A stretch of 52,843 bases of DNA from Accumulibacter sp036625275 (GCF_036625275.1 NZ_JAZKUD010000021.1:1-52843); one strand, 5' to 3'. Positions 16,710 through 27,375 are shown, numbered from the stretch's first letter. Notes: generated by a model not told the origin, from the letters alone. Numbers and translations: made by a program.

Positions 16710-16870
16710 TTAATGTGAAAGTCGCGTATGCGACTCACGAATCTCCCCTCCCCACTCGCGGGGGAGGGGCCGGGGGAGAGGGCAACGGTCATGACTTTCA
16801 CGATCGGGGGTGCCTGGAAAAGTCATGACCGTTAATGTGAAAGTCGCGTATGCGACTCACGAATCTCCCA
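16710..16870. repeat. intergenic modular repeat, copy A
   Basis: Left module ATGTGAAAGTCGCGTATGCG (from 16713), with the hairpin AGTCGC-GTAT-GCGACT, then a C/G-rich block of CCCTCC and GGGGGAGG type, then ACGGTCATGACTTTCA. The right module GGAAAAGTCATGACCGTTA lies at 16816-16834. A second left module starts at 16835, a 122-bp period, with 38 identical bases between the two left modules. The same modules recur near 27.6 and 43.2 kb. The 426-bp gap 16538-16963 otherwise holds only the rpsU promoter. Confidence 0.85.
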
Positions 16871-16887
16871 ATCTGCAAAAACGTCCT

Positions 16888-16916
16888 TTGAATTTCTCGG
16901 CAACTACGTCTATAAT
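16888..16916 (+). promoter_or_regulatory. sigma70 promoter of rpsU-dnaG-rpoD
   Basis: TTGAAT (16888-16893), 17-bp spacer, perfect TATAAT (16911-16916). The start near 16923 leaves a leader of about 40 nt before rpsU. It lies 18 bp after repeat copy A. Confidence 0.8.
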
Positions 16917-16963
16917 GGACGGCTAAACTCCATTGTGGTGTTTCTTGAACTTGGGAAGAATCG

Positions 16964-17176
16964 ATGCCTGCTATTCGCGTCAAGGAAAATGAGCCGTTTG
17001 AAGTTGCCATCCGCCGTTTCAAAAGAACTGTCGAAAAAACCGGTCTGCTGACCGAGTTGAGGGCTCGCGAGTTCTACGAGAAGCCCACCGCCGAGCGCAA
17101 GCGTAAGCTGGCGGCTGCGGTCAAGCGTCATCACAAGCGGATGCGCAGCCAGACCTTGCCGCCCAAGATGTACTGA
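16964..17176 (+). CDS. rpsU: 30S ribosomal protein S21
   Basis: 70-residue basic small-subunit protein needed for initiation on natural mRNAs. It begins MPAIRVKENEPFEVAIRRFKR and ends with a basic tail RKLAAAVKRHHKRMRSQTLPP. Length and sequence are diagnostic. It is the first gene of the macromolecular synthesis operon with dnaG and rpoD. A GGGAAG sits 5-10 nt before the ATG. The hairpin after it probably limits read-through into dnaG. Confidence 0.97.
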   Translation: MPAIRVKENEPFEVAIRRFKRTVEKTGLLTELRAREFYEKPTAERKRKLAAAVKRHHKRMRSQTLPPKMY

Positions 17177-17197
17177 CACCGGATTGGCGTTGCCTGG

Positions 17198-17227
17198 ATA
17201 GCCGCCCGTCTTCAGACGGGCGGCTAT
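17198..17227 (+). terminator. 13-bp hairpin between rpsU and dnaG (attenuator)
   Basis: ATAGCCGCCCGTC pairs perfectly with GACGGGCGGCTAT around a TTCA tetraloop. Only a short TTG follows, so termination should be partial. E. coli also has a leaky terminator and processing site between rpsU and dnaG that keep primase low, and this hairpin is positioned to do the same. Confidence 0.65.
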
Positions 17228-17265
17228 TGTCGCTTCTGAAACTGCAGTTGTTCAAGGGAGCCAAG

Positions 17266-19014
17266 TTGATCCCGGACACTTTCATTCAGGAGTTGCTGTA
17301 TCGCATCGACCTGGTTGAGCTGATCGACGGTTACTTGCCACTGAAGAAAACGGGTGCCAACTTCGCTGCGTGTTGCCCGTTCCACAGTGAGAAGTCGCCT
17401 TCTTTTACGGTTAGCCCGAGCAAGCAGTTCTACCACTGCTTTGGTTGCAGCGCACATGGCAACGCGATCAGCTTTCTGATGGAGTATGCTGGCCTGGGCT
17501 TCGTTGACGCCGTCAAGGAACTCGCTGTACGAGCCGGCATGTCGTTTCCCGAGGAGCCGGACCACGCTCCGGCAGCGCTCGCTCCGAAATCGCAGGCGCT
17601 GGCTGAAAAGATGGCGAGGGCCGCGAAATATTACTGCCAGCAGCTCAAACGATCTGAAAAGGCGATCAATTACCTCAAGCAACGGGGCGTCAGCGGCGAA
17701 ATCGCCCGCAGGTTTGGTCTGGGTTACGCGCCAGACGGATGGCAGAATCTCGCTGCCGCTTTCGACGATTACAGCAGCCCTGACTTGCAACTGGCTGGTC
17801 TGGTGATCAGCAACGAGCGAGGGCGCCTCTACGATCGTTTTCGCGAGCGGGTGATGTTTCCAATAGTCAACCAGAAGGGCGAGGTGATCGCTTTTGGTGG
17901 CCGTGTGCTTGGGCAGGGCGAGCCGAAATATCTGAACTCTCCCGAGACGCCTCTGTTCGAGAAAGGTCGCGAGGTATTCGGGCTGCCGCAAGCACGCGCA
18001 GCGATTCGCAAGCATGATACGGTAATTGTCGTCGAGGGCTATCTGGATGTCGTGGCACTTGCGCAGCATGGGGCGGGCAATGCGGTGGCCACGCTCGGCA
18101 CAGCCACCACGGGCGTGCACGTACAGAAGCTGTTGCGCCAGGCTGAGCGCATCGTTTTTTGCTTTGACGGCGATGCCGCCGGACGCAAGGCCGCGTGGCG
18201 AGCCCTGGAGAACAGTCTTGAGGCGCTGACTGAACAGAAAAGCATTGCTTTTGTTTTTCTCCCCGACGGCGAGGACCCTGACAGTTTTGTCCGCCAACAC
18301 GGCGGCGAGGCTTTTCAGCGGATGATCATGCAGGCGACACCGCTCTCCGATTTCCTGCTCGGTGAATTGTCGGCGCACTGCGACCTGAGCACTGCCGAAG
18401 GCAGTGCAAGGCTGGTCGCCGAGGCCAAGCCACTGCTTGGCCGTCTGCAGTCCTCGTTGCTGCGGCTGCAACTGGTCAAGCGCCTGGCGCAGGCCAGCGG
18501 TTTTTCGCAAGCCGAGGTCGAACGGCTGTGCGAGCTGCGACCGCTGACGCAGCCAGCGCCGGCACGCGCGCCGCGCCAGGCGCCTTCGCTGTTGCGGCCA
18601 TTGCTGCGGCTGTTGCTCCAGAAACCGCAACTGGCCCCCAGCCTGCCACTCGACCTGCTTCCCGACAACTCGACTGAAGCCATGGCCGTGCGTCTCTTAT
18701 GTGAAACGATTGCGGCTGCCGGTACCCAGCAACTGGCCTACCCGACCCTGATCGAAAGACTCAGAGGCAGCGAATGCGAGGATATCCTGTGTGCAGCCGC
18801 GGCTGAACTAATGCAAGAGTCTTTTGCCGAAGATCAGGTTGACGCTGAATTTACGGGTGCGGTCCAGCAACTGCTTGAACGCGCGCACAAACGAGTCTTC
18901 AAGCAATTGCAGGAGAAGGCTCGAAAGCTGGGTGTGAACGGACTGTCGAGCGAAGAAAAGCGTCAATACCTGGCGGCGCTGATGGCAAGCGGGCGACTCG
19001 GCGCCGGAGCATGA
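17266..19014 (+). CDS. dnaG: DNA primase
   Basis: Makes RNA primers at the replication fork. 582 residues from a TTG start with AGGGAG at 17255-17260; this start gives the family N-terminus LIPDTFIQELLYRIDLVELI (E. coli DnaG is 581). The zinc-binding CHC2 site reads CCPFHSEKSPSFTV..HCFGC (about 35-62). The catalytic core shows FPIVNQKGEVIAFGGR, and the TOPRIM residues are VVEGYLDVVAL and FDGDAAG. The C-terminal helicase-binding part is less conserved. An in-frame TTG at 17227 would start inside the hairpin and is rejected. Confidence 0.95.
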   Translation: MIPDTFIQELLYRIDLVELIDGYLPLKKTGANFAACCPFHSEKSPSFTVSPSKQFYHCFGCSAHGNAISFLMEYAGLGFVDAVKELAVRAGMSFPEEPDHAPAALAPKSQALAEKMARAAKYYCQQLKRSEKAINYLKQRGVSGEIARRFGLGYAPDGWQNLAAAFDDYSSPDLQLAGLVISNERGRLYDRFRERVMFPIVNQKGEVIAFGGRVLGQGEPKYLNSPETPLFEKGREVFGLPQARAAIRKHDTVIVVEGYLDVVALAQHGAGNAVATLGTATTGVHVQKLLRQAERIVFCFDGDAAGRKAAWRALENSLEALTEQKSIAFVFLPDGEDPDSFVRQHGGEAFQRMIMQATPLSDFLLGELSAHCDLSTAEGSARLVAEAKPLLGRLQSSLLRLQLVKRLAQASGFSQAEVERLCELRPLTQPAPARAPRQAPSLLRPLLRLLLQKPQLAPSLPLDLLPDNSTEAMAVRLLCETIAAAGTQQLAYPTLIERLRGSECEDILCAAAAELMQESFAEDQVDAEFTGAVQQLLERAHKRVFKQLQEKARKLGVNGLSSEEKRQYLAALMASGRLGAGA

Positions 19015-19018
19015 GGGG

Positions 19019-19027
19019 TGATATAAT
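19019..19027 (+). promoter_or_regulatory. extended -10 promoter upstream of rpoD
   Basis: TGATATAAT is a perfect extended -10 (TGn plus TATAAT), directly after the dnaG stop codon. The predicted start near 19034 leaves about 50 nt to the GTG start. It would let rpoD be made independently of the rpsU promoter. Confidence 0.6.
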
Positions 19028-19084
19028 CAAAAGTTTTTCCAGTCTAACGCTATTCGGGAAATGGGCATGGTAAGGGAAAAGACA

Positions 19085-21013
<1,929 letters not shown>

Positions 21014-21149
21014 TGGAAGGTGAGGAAGTCTTGCGTATGCCATTCCACGGTAGATAGACGTCATTCGACGTGTCGATGGCGTCATCGCGCCTTTTCTGCG
21101 CGCAGGCAAGCACCATCTCAGTCGCCACGCCGTTTCCAGCAGGGCGAAA

Positions 21150-21731
21150 ATGCCCATGAAACGTTTCCCGATCAAGCGCTTTTTTGACGTGTTACTGGCC
21201 TGTCTGGCGGCGGTGTTGCTGTTGCTTCCTGCGAGTATGGTCGCTCTGTTGGTCAAGTTGTCCTCGCCCGGACCCGTGCTTTATTGGTCCGATCGCGTTG
21301 GACGGGCCAACCGGATTTTCAGGATGCCGAAGTTCCGCAGCATGCGGGTTGGAACACCGGCTGTGGCGACCCATCTGTTGACCGATCCACAGGCTTGCCT
21401 GACACCCGTGGGTTCGTTCCTGCGCAAATCCAGCCTCGACGAACTACCTCAGTTGTGGAGCATTCTGGTGGGCGACATGAGCTTTGTAGGGCCGCGCCCA
21501 GCCCTGTATAACCAGTATGATTTGATCGCCCTGCGCAGCGAGTGCGGGGTGCATGAGTTGCTGCCGGGATTGACCGGTTGGGCACAGGTTAATGGTCGCG
21601 ATGAACTGCCGATTGTCCAGAAGGTCGAGCTCGATAGCGAGTATCTGCAGCGCCAATCGTTGTGGCTAGATATCCGGATACTATGGCTGACTTTCGCCAA
21701 GGTTCTGCACGGCGAAGGAGTATCGCATTGA
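21150..21731 (+). CDS. bacterial sugar transferase (undecaprenyl-phosphate phosphosugar transferase)
   Basis: Short 193-residue enzyme of the WcaJ/PglC superfamily that moves a sugar-1-phosphate to undecaprenyl phosphate to begin a surface glycan. A reentrant N-terminal helix (FDVLLACLAAVLLLLPAS) precedes the core: SPGPVLYWSDRVGR, FRMPKFRSM, LRKSSLDELPQLWSILVGDMSFVGPRP and LPGLTGWAQVNGRDEL. It lacks the extra helices of long WcaJ types. Start is ATG 21150 or 21156. No other glycan gene adjoins it, though the lipid-linked sugar genes at 34-38 kb could use its product class. Confidence 0.9.
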   Translation: MPMKRFPIKRFFDVLLACLAAVLLLLPASMVALLVKLSSPGPVLYWSDRVGRANRIFRMPKFRSMRVGTPAVATHLLTDPQACLTPVGSFLRKSSLDELPQLWSILVGDMSFVGPRPALYNQYDLIALRSECGVHELLPGLTGWAQVNGRDELPIVQKVELDSEYLQRQSLWLDIRILWLTFAKVLHGEGVSH

Positions 21732-21809
21732 CGGCCGGCCGGCCGGGCAAGCAAGACGGACTTGCCAACTGCGGGTTCAGGACTTCCCCTCACGCTTCAA
21801 GGACAACCC

Positions 21810-23033
21810 ATGTCGCATGATGGTAGAAAAGACTTCGGGCCGTCGCAGCAAAGAACCGGTTACAGTCACGTTGCTAAGGCAGCGGTTCAGGAAACCACGT
21901 GGTGCGTCAAGGAAATGCATGCAGCGATTGCCGGCCAGTCTTTCGACGTCCTGCGGCGAATTCCGCTGCTTTGTTGGCCGGCTCGACTCGTGCAAGCCGC
22001 TCATGACGTCATTTCAGCAGGCGTCTACGCGGCCATTTACCACGGCAGCGGTGGTTTGCTCGAAACCGCGGCAATCCTGGAGAGGCGACGCCAATTTCCG
22101 GATAAACCGCCAGGGCGCTTGGTGAGTAGCCTGCACAGCGCACTCAACGGGGCATTCGGAGACCATCTTGCAGCCAGCAACAACCGACTGGCGATCAACA
22201 TGGCCATACGGGTGAACGGCAAGGTCGTGCCGCTACACACCGATGCGCTGCGCAGTGCTTTTCCCGACGCGGGCAGACGCCTTTGCGTTTTCGTCCACGG
22301 ACTAGGGTGTGACGAACACTGTTGGGAATGTGCTGATCCCGGTGAAGCTGCAGTTGCGTCCACCACTCATTTCGGGCGCCAGGTACAGGCTGAATTCGCC
22401 TGCACCCCACTCTACCTGCGCTACAACTCAGGCCTGCCGATTTCCGAAAATTGTGCACAACTGGCGGTTCTGCTCGAGCATTTGCTGGCAGCCTGGCCGC
22501 AACCGGCTAGTGAACTGCTGATCATCGGTCACAGCATGGGCGGGCTGGTCGCTCTTGGCGCCTGCGATCAGGCGATGGCGGCGGGGATGCAATGGCCGCA
22601 GTCGACACGGATGCTGATTTGCCTCGGATCACCGCACCTCGGCTCACCGCTCGAGCGACTTGGGCAGTTGGCAACCGTGGCGTTGAAATTCACTCAAGTC
22701 ACCCGCCCGCTCGGGAATATTGCCGCGACACGCAGTCAGGGTATCCAGGATCTGCGCCATGGCCCGGGGGCTTCACGGACACTATCCAAGCCGCATAAGA
22801 TGGCTTTCCGCTTCCTGGGAGCCAGTCTCACCGAAGACGTCGAGCATCCGATCGGCGAATTCCTGGGCGATGGACTGGTGCCACTGAGTAGTGCGATCAC
22901 GCATCAAATCACGGGTGACGTCCAGTGCGCCAGGCTGGGTAAACTGGGTCACCTGAGAATGCTGAACGACACGCGCGTTTATCGGCAGATCAGCGAATGG
23001 CTCGGTGTGCTCGATACGCCGGCAGAACGTTGA
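21810..23033 (+). CDS. alpha/beta-hydrolase, lipase-like
   Basis: 407 residues. The C-terminal half is an alpha/beta-hydrolase: oxyanion strand VFVHGLGCDEHCWE, nucleophile elbow LLIIGHSMGGLVALGA, and a lid-side segment LICLGSPHLGSPLERLGQL typical of PGAP1/LipA-type lipases. A late histidine (LGHLRMLNDTRVY) fits the catalytic triad. The N-terminal 120 residues are unrecognised. No signal peptide is visible. AAGGA at 21799-21803 supports the ATG at 21810; an upstream start at 21762 is less likely. Substrate unknown. Confidence 0.8.
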   Translation: MSHDGRKDFGPSQQRTGYSHVAKAAVQETTWCVKEMHAAIAGQSFDVLRRIPLLCWPARLVQAAHDVISAGVYAAIYHGSGGLLETAAILERRRQFPDKPPGRLVSSLHSALNGAFGDHLAASNNRLAINMAIRVNGKVVPLHTDALRSAFPDAGRRLCVFVHGLGCDEHCWECADPGEAAVASTTHFGRQVQAEFACTPLYLRYNSGLPISENCAQLAVLLEHLLAAWPQPASELLIIGHSMGGLVALGACDQAMAAGMQWPQSTRMLICLGSPHLGSPLERLGQLATVALKFTQVTRPLGNIAATRSQGIQDLRHGPGASRTLSKPHKMAFRFLGASLTEDVEHPIGEFLGDGLVPLSSAITHQITGDVQCARLGKLGHLRMLNDTRVYRQISEWLGVLDTPAER

Positions 23034-23063
23034 GGTGGCAGGACTCACTCGATGGGGTGCAAT

Positions 23064-23167
23064 TGAAAGTGTTGGTCGAAGCCCCTTGTTCAATGGAGAT
23101 GGGTTGACATCGGTGGTCGCCCTCGCGAGGAGGGAAGGGAGTCTATCGATTCCTCCCAACACTTTCA
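23064..23167. repeat. 12-bp inverted repeat between convergent genes
   Basis: TGAAAGTGTTGG (23064-23075) and its exact complement (23156-23167) are 80 bp apart. Partly matching flanks (CACTCGATGGGG left, CCACTCGATAGGGG right) extend it. No T run. It could be a bidirectional structure between the lipase and epimerase genes or the ends of a small miniature element. Only one copy was seen in the window. Confidence 0.5.
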
Positions 23168-23190
23168 TTCACACTCCACTCGATAGGGGT

Positions 23191-23841
23191 TCAGGCAGGA
23201 AAGGTGGCCAGACGGATTTCCGGCACTTCCCAGATGCGCACTCCGGGTGGCGGGTCTTCCACCGCCCGGACTAGCGCTGTGGTCATCTGTTCGATGTCGA
23301 CCAGGCCGAAGCGCCGGATTGCCTGGCGTGTCAACGGCAGGTACTCGAACAGGCGGTAGGCCGGGAGAAGCAGTAACGGCCAGCGGTGGCCGGGTCCGAG
23401 CACATACCAGGGGCGCAGAAAGCTGGCTGCGATGCCACTGGCGCGAATCAAGGTTTCGGCCTCGGCACGCGCTTCTACGTAAGCTCGCATCACCGGTGCA
23501 GGTTGGGCAACGCTGAGATAGAGCAGATGCTTCACCTTGGCCTCCATCGCCGCGCTCAGCGCCGCGCGAGCCGAGGCGAGATCCACCGTCCGGAATTCCA
23601 TGGCCTTGGCCGGCCCAGGGTGGGCAACTCCTATCAGATGGACCAAGGTGTCGGCTCCGTCGATCTGTTGCGCGTAGCTCGGGGCATTGAGCGCGTCGCC
23701 GATGACGATGCGGCAGCCGGGCGCAAGCCGGTGTGCCGACCTCGGCCGTGTCAGCGCCGCAACCCGATGGCCACGTGCGAGCAATTCCGGAATCAGGCGG
23801 CTGCCGATGTAGCCGGTGCCGCCGGTCACGAAGACGTGCAT
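23191..23841 (-). CDS. NAD(P)-binding epimerase/dehydratase-like protein
   Basis: 216 residues of the atypical short-chain dehydrogenase type. It begins MHVFVTGGTGYIGSRLIPELL with the TGGTGYIG cofactor loop. It continues with DTLVHLIGVAHPGP and LLYLSVAQPAPVMRAYVEARAEAETLI, where the Y-x-x-x-K position appears as YVEAR, so the catalytic Lys seems replaced. That resembles the NDUFA9/YbjT subgroup, whose members bind NADPH without classical epimerase activity. GAGGG precedes the ATG at 23841. It lies downstream of trpE in the same direction with a 156-bp gap. Confidence 0.8.
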   Translation of the reverse strand: MHVFVTGGTGYIGSRLIPELLARGHRVAALTRPRSAHRLAPGCRIVIGDALNAPSYAQQIDGADTLVHLIGVAHPGPAKAMEFRTVDLASARAALSAAMEAKVKHLLYLSVAQPAPVMRAYVEARAEAETLIRASGIAASFLRPWYVLGPGHRWPLLLLPAYRLFEYLPLTRQAIRRFGLVDIEQMTTALVRAVEDPPPGVRIWEVPEIRLATFPA

Positions 23842-23997
23842 TCTGCCCTCATCTGAAGTTTCGTTGGGTAAATCAATGCCTTTCCATACGCACAGAATCG
23901 TCGCATGGATGCGCAATTTCAGATTGGGAGGCAAACCATTGCGCAGCCCTATATCGTCGCCTGGATGACCGAGCAGCTTCGGGCCGATGCCCCGATG

Positions 23998-25470
23998 TTA
24001 TAAACGGGTATCGAGACCGTGTTCAGCGAGTTCGGCGGCACGCAGTACGGCGCGGGCCTTGTTCTGCGTTTCTTGCCATTCGGACGCCGGGTCGGAATCA
24101 GCGACGATGCCGGCACCCGCCTGCACGTGCAGTTGGCCGTCCTTGATGATGGCGGTGCGGATCGCAATCGCCAGGTCCATGTCGCCGTTGAACCCGAGAT
24201 AACCGACCGCGCCGGCATAGATGCCGCGTTTGACCGGTTCAAGCTCGTCAATGATCTCCATGGCCCGGACCTTGGCCGCGCCCGAGACGGTTCCCGCCGG
24301 GAAGGTGGCCTTGAGCACGTCGAGTGCGTTCAGGCCTGGCCGTAGTTTGGCTTCGACGTTCGAGACGATGTGCATCACGTGCGAATAGCGCTCGACGATC
24401 ATGTTTTCGGTAAGCTTGATCGTACCGACGCGAGCGACACGGCCGATGTCGTTGCGACCAAGGTCGAGAAGCTGCACATGCTCTGCGCGTTCCTTTTCGT
24501 CGGCGAGTAACTCGGCAGCGAGTTCCTGGTCTTCATCGAAGGACACGCCACGTCGGCGTGTGCCCGCGATCGGTCGGACAGTGACCGTGTCGCCTTCGAG
24601 ACGGACGAGAATTTCGGGTGAAGCGCCGACGACATGGAAATCCTCCAAGTCGAAGTAGAACATGTACGGCGACGGGTTGAGCGAACGCAGCGAACGGTAC
24701 AGCGCCATCGGGCTGGCAGCCAGGGGTTTGCTCATGCGCTGTGACAGGACCACCTGCATGATGTCGCCCTCGGTGATGTAACGCTTGGCTTTCAGTACCG
24801 CTTGCCGGTATTCCGATTCACCAAACATCGAGGTCGCGGGTTGCGAAGACTGCGGCACTTCCGGCGGAATGCGAACCGGTTCGCGCAGGCGGGCGAGCAA
24901 TTCCCTGAGTCTGGCCTGCGCTTTCGGGTAGGCGCCGGGAACGCCGGGCTCGGCATAGACGACCAGTGTCAGCTTGCCGGACAGGTTGTCGACCACGGCA
25001 ATTTCTTCCGAAAGCAGCAGCACGATGTCGGGAATTCCGAGGTCGTCCGTTTTCTGGGAGCGTGTCAGCCGGGTCTCGATATAGCGGACGGTGTCATAGC
25101 CGAAGCAGCCGACCAGACCACCGCAGAAGCGTGGTAGACCTGTGGTGGGAGCCGCACGAAAGCGCTTCATGTACTTGCCGATGAAGTCGAGCGGGTTGGT
25201 GTCGTCTTCGCGTTCGGCGATGCGATTGCCGTTCAGCACCAGCACCTGATGCGCGTTGACCACGATCCGCGTCGGGCTGGCCAGACCGATGATCGAATAA
25301 CGGCCAAAGCGCTCGCCGCCCTGCACCGATTCGAGCAGGTAACTGTAGGGGCTGTTGGCGAGCTTCAGGTAGATGGACAGCGGCGTATCGAGATCGGCGA
25401 AGGTCTCAAGGGTTACCGGGATGCGGTTGTAGCCTTCGCCAGCGAGGCGATTGAAATAAGCTTCGGTCAT
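23998..25470 (-). CDS. trpE: anthranilate synthase component I
   Basis: Converts chorismate with ammonia from TrpG to anthranilate, first step of tryptophan synthesis. 490 residues. The N-terminal feedback motif is YLLESVQGGERFGRYS. The C-terminal chorismate-binding domain carries DIMQVVLSQRMSK, PIAGTRRRG, DLGRNDIGRVARVGTI, FPAGTVSGAAKVRAMEIIDELEP and GAGIVADSDPASEWQET. It overlaps gph by 4 nt. In relatives trpG-trpD-trpC often follow, but here the next gene is an unrelated dehydrogenase, so the remaining trp genes lie elsewhere. Confidence 0.97.
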   Translation of the reverse strand: MTEAYFNRLAGEGYNRIPVTLETFADLDTPLSIYLKLANSPYSYLLESVQGGERFGRYSIIGLASPTRIVVNAHQVLVLNGNRIAEREDDTNPLDFIGKYMKRFRAAPTTGLPRFCGGLVGCFGYDTVRYIETRLTRSQKTDDLGIPDIVLLLSEEIAVVDNLSGKLTLVVYAEPGVPGAYPKAQARLRELLARLREPVRIPPEVPQSSQPATSMFGESEYRQAVLKAKRYITEGDIMQVVLSQRMSKPLAASPMALYRSLRSLNPSPYMFYFDLEDFHVVGASPEILVRLEGDTVTVRPIAGTRRRGVSFDEDQELAAELLADEKERAEHVQLLDLGRNDIGRVARVGTIKLTENMIVERYSHVMHIVSNVEAKLRPGLNALDVLKATFPAGTVSGAAKVRAMEIIDELEPVKRGIYAGAVGYLGFNGDMDLAIAIRTAIIKDGQLHVQAGAGIVADSDPASEWQETQNKARAVLRAAELAEHGLDTRL

Positions 25471-26153
25471 GCGCGGATCAGGAGTTGGGCAGCTTCTGCA
25501 AGGGACGAGACTATAGCATCACATGCCAGATCACGAACATCTCGTCCTTCGTTGTAGCCGTAAGGGACCAGGAAAACGGGGCAGCTGGCCGCCCTCCCGG
25601 CATGAAAGTCATGCACCGAATCGCCGATCATGAGCACGTCGACCGGCGAAAAGCCCAGGCGGCCGCAGGCCCAGAGCAGGGGCATCGGGTCGGGCTTCGG
25701 ACGCGGCAGGACGTCGCCGCTGACAATGACCTCGAAAAAGGGAAGCAGGCCGGTACGCTGCAACAGCGGCAGGGTGAATGCCTCGGCCTTGTTGGTAATG
25801 ACGCCGAGGGGCAAATCGAGCGCCTTGAATGCCTCCAGGCCTTCGCGAACGCCAGGAAAAAAAGCGGCATTCCGACCGTTCTCGATACTGTAGTGGTGCC
25901 TGAAGCTGGCCAGTGCCGCCGCCGGGGGCGGCGTGGCATCGTCAGCGGCGGCCATCGAACCTGCCAGGACGCGCTTGACCAGGTTGGGAATGCCGCGCCC
26001 GACATAGCTGCGAATCGACTCGACCGAAATCTCGCTGCGACCCAGGTCGCGCAGCATGGCGTTGGCAGCGGCATGAAGATCGAGAACGGTATCCAGCAAG
26101 GTGCCGTCGAGATCGATCAGTACCGCGCGTACGGCAAGCAGTGAAGAGATCAT
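25467..26153 (-). CDS. gph: phosphoglycolate phosphatase
   Basis: HAD-superfamily phosphatase that clears 2-phosphoglycolate. 228 residues. Motif I is LIDLDGTLLDT with both aspartates; motif II is GVITNKAEAF; the motif III/IV region is RPKPDPMPLL and VLMIGDSVHDFHAGRAA. The helical cap lies between about residues 18 and 90. It overlaps rpe upstream and trpE downstream by 4 nt each, so rpe-gph-trpE is one translationally coupled operon. HAD substrate calls are soft, but the operon order supports Gph. Confidence 0.92.
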   Translation of the reverse strand: MISSLLAVRAVLIDLDGTLLDTVLDLHAAANAMLRDLGRSEISVESIRSYVGRGIPNLVKRVLAGSMAAADDATPPPAAALASFRHHYSIENGRNAAFFPGVREGLEAFKALDLPLGVITNKAEAFTLPLLQRTGLLPFFEVIVSGDVLPRPKPDPMPLLWACGRLGFSPVDVLMIGDSVHDFHAGRAASCPVFLVPYGYNEGRDVRDLACDAIVSSLAEAAQLLIRA

Positions 26154-26839
26154 GGCTTTTCCAGTTGTGCGCGCAGCGCGGCGAGGATGCTGTCGTAACG
26201 GTGGCGATCGCTGTCGCTGCCGGCGCCGAAAACTGCCGAGCCGGCAACAAAAGCGTCGGCGCCGGCGCGGGCGATGGCGGCGATGTTGTCCACCTTCACC
26301 CCGCCGTCGACTTCAAGCCGGATTCGCCGCCCGCTGTCCTGCTCATAAGCGTCGATTCTGGCGCGTGCTGCCGCAAGCTTGGCCAGTGTGGAAGGAATGA
26401 ACTTCTGCCCACCAAAACCCGGATTGACGCTCATCAGCAGGATGATGTCCAGCTTGTCCATGACGTGCTCCAGGTAGTCGAGTGGCGTTGCCGGATTGAA
26501 CACCAGCCCCGACTGACAACCGTTTTCCCGGATCAGGGCGAGCGTCCGGTCGACGTGTTCGGACGCCTCCGGATGAAAGGTGATGATGTTGGCTCCCGCC
26601 CGGGCGAAGTCGGGAACGATGCGATCAACTGGTTTGACCATCAGGTGTACGTCGATCGGTGCCTGCGTCAGTGGGCGGATGGCCTCGCAGACCAGCGGAC
26701 CGATGGTCAGGTTGGGGACGTAATGGTTGTCCATCACATCGAAGTGAATCCAGTCGGCACCGGCGGCGATGACATTCACGACCTCTTCGCCAAGCCGGGC
26801 AAAATCGGCAGAAAGGATGCTCGGAGCAATCACGTACAT
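26150..26839 (-). CDS. rpe: ribulose-phosphate 3-epimerase
   Basis: Interconverts ribulose-5-phosphate and xylulose-5-phosphate. 229-residue TIM barrel. It begins MYVIAPSILSADFARLGEEV and carries the metal-binding DWIHFDVMDNHYVPNLTIGP, DVHLMVKPVD, ITFHPEA, LLMSVNPGFGGQKFIPS, EVDGGV and the phosphate loop VAGSAVFGA. First gene of rpe-gph-trpE, divergent from apaG. This is the classic betaproteobacterial arrangement. Confidence 0.96.
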   Translation of the reverse strand: MYVIAPSILSADFARLGEEVVNVIAAGADWIHFDVMDNHYVPNLTIGPLVCEAIRPLTQAPIDVHLMVKPVDRIVPDFARAGANIITFHPEASEHVDRTLALIRENGCQSGLVFNPATPLDYLEHVMDKLDIILLMSVNPGFGGQKFIPSTLAKLAAARARIDAYEQDSGRRIRLEVDGGVKVDNIAAIARAGADAFVAGSAVFGAGSDSDRHRYDSILAALRAQLEKP

Positions 26840-26984
26840 GGCAGGGACCTCTGGGAAATTGGACTGGATTCTAGCGCGAAAAGGCTGCTCCGCTGAGAGG
26901 AAAGGCCCGCTTTCTCAACAGGCTTGTCATTACCCTCGGTTTGGTGTGCAATGCCGGTTCTGAACGTTCCGACATTGAGCACAT

Positions 26985-27368
26985 ATGGCCGCAAGCAAGA
27001 AATATGGAGTCGCCGTCAGCGCGATCCCGCAATATATCGCCGAGCAGTCGGACCCGGCGAACGATCACTACGTGTTTGCGTACACGATGACTATCGAGAA
27101 CGTCGGAACTGTGCCGGCGCAGTTGGTTTCGCGGCATTGGATCATCACCGATGCGAGCGGTGAGGTCCAGGAGGTGCGTGGTCTTGGTGTTGTCGGCCGG
27201 CAGCCGCTGCTGCAACCGGGCGAGAAGTTTGCCTACACCAGCGGCTGCCAGCTCGACACGCCGGTTGGCACGATGCGCGGCAGTTACCAGTTGACGGCCA
27301 TCGACGGCAGGCAGTTCGAGGCGGAAATCCCCGAGTTCACCCTGGCTGTTCCGCACGTTCTGCACTGA
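26985..27368 (+). CDS. apaG: ApaG family protein
   Basis: 127-residue single beta-sandwich protein. It shows YIAEQSDPANDHYVFAYTMTIENVG, RHWIITDASGEVQEVRGLGVVGRQPLLQPGEKF and YTSGCQLDTPVGTMRGSYQ, all diagnostic of ApaG. Linked to Co/Mg tolerance in enterobacteria; the molecular role is unclear. A broken methyltransferase gene follows directly, the usual partner at this position in betaproteobacteria. Confidence 0.94.
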   Translation: MAASKKYGVAVSAIPQYIAEQSDPANDHYVFAYTMTIENVGTVPAQLVSRHWIITDASGEVQEVRGLGVVGRQPLLQPGEKFAYTSGCQLDTPVGTMRGSYQLTAIDGRQFEAEIPEFTLAVPHVLH

Positions 27369-27375
27369 TTGTCGA

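Noticed and set aside
23905..24003. 32-codon plus-strand ORF ending next to the trpE stop
   Set aside because: No ribosome binding site, no recognisable family, and overlap with the trpE 3' end; probably chance.
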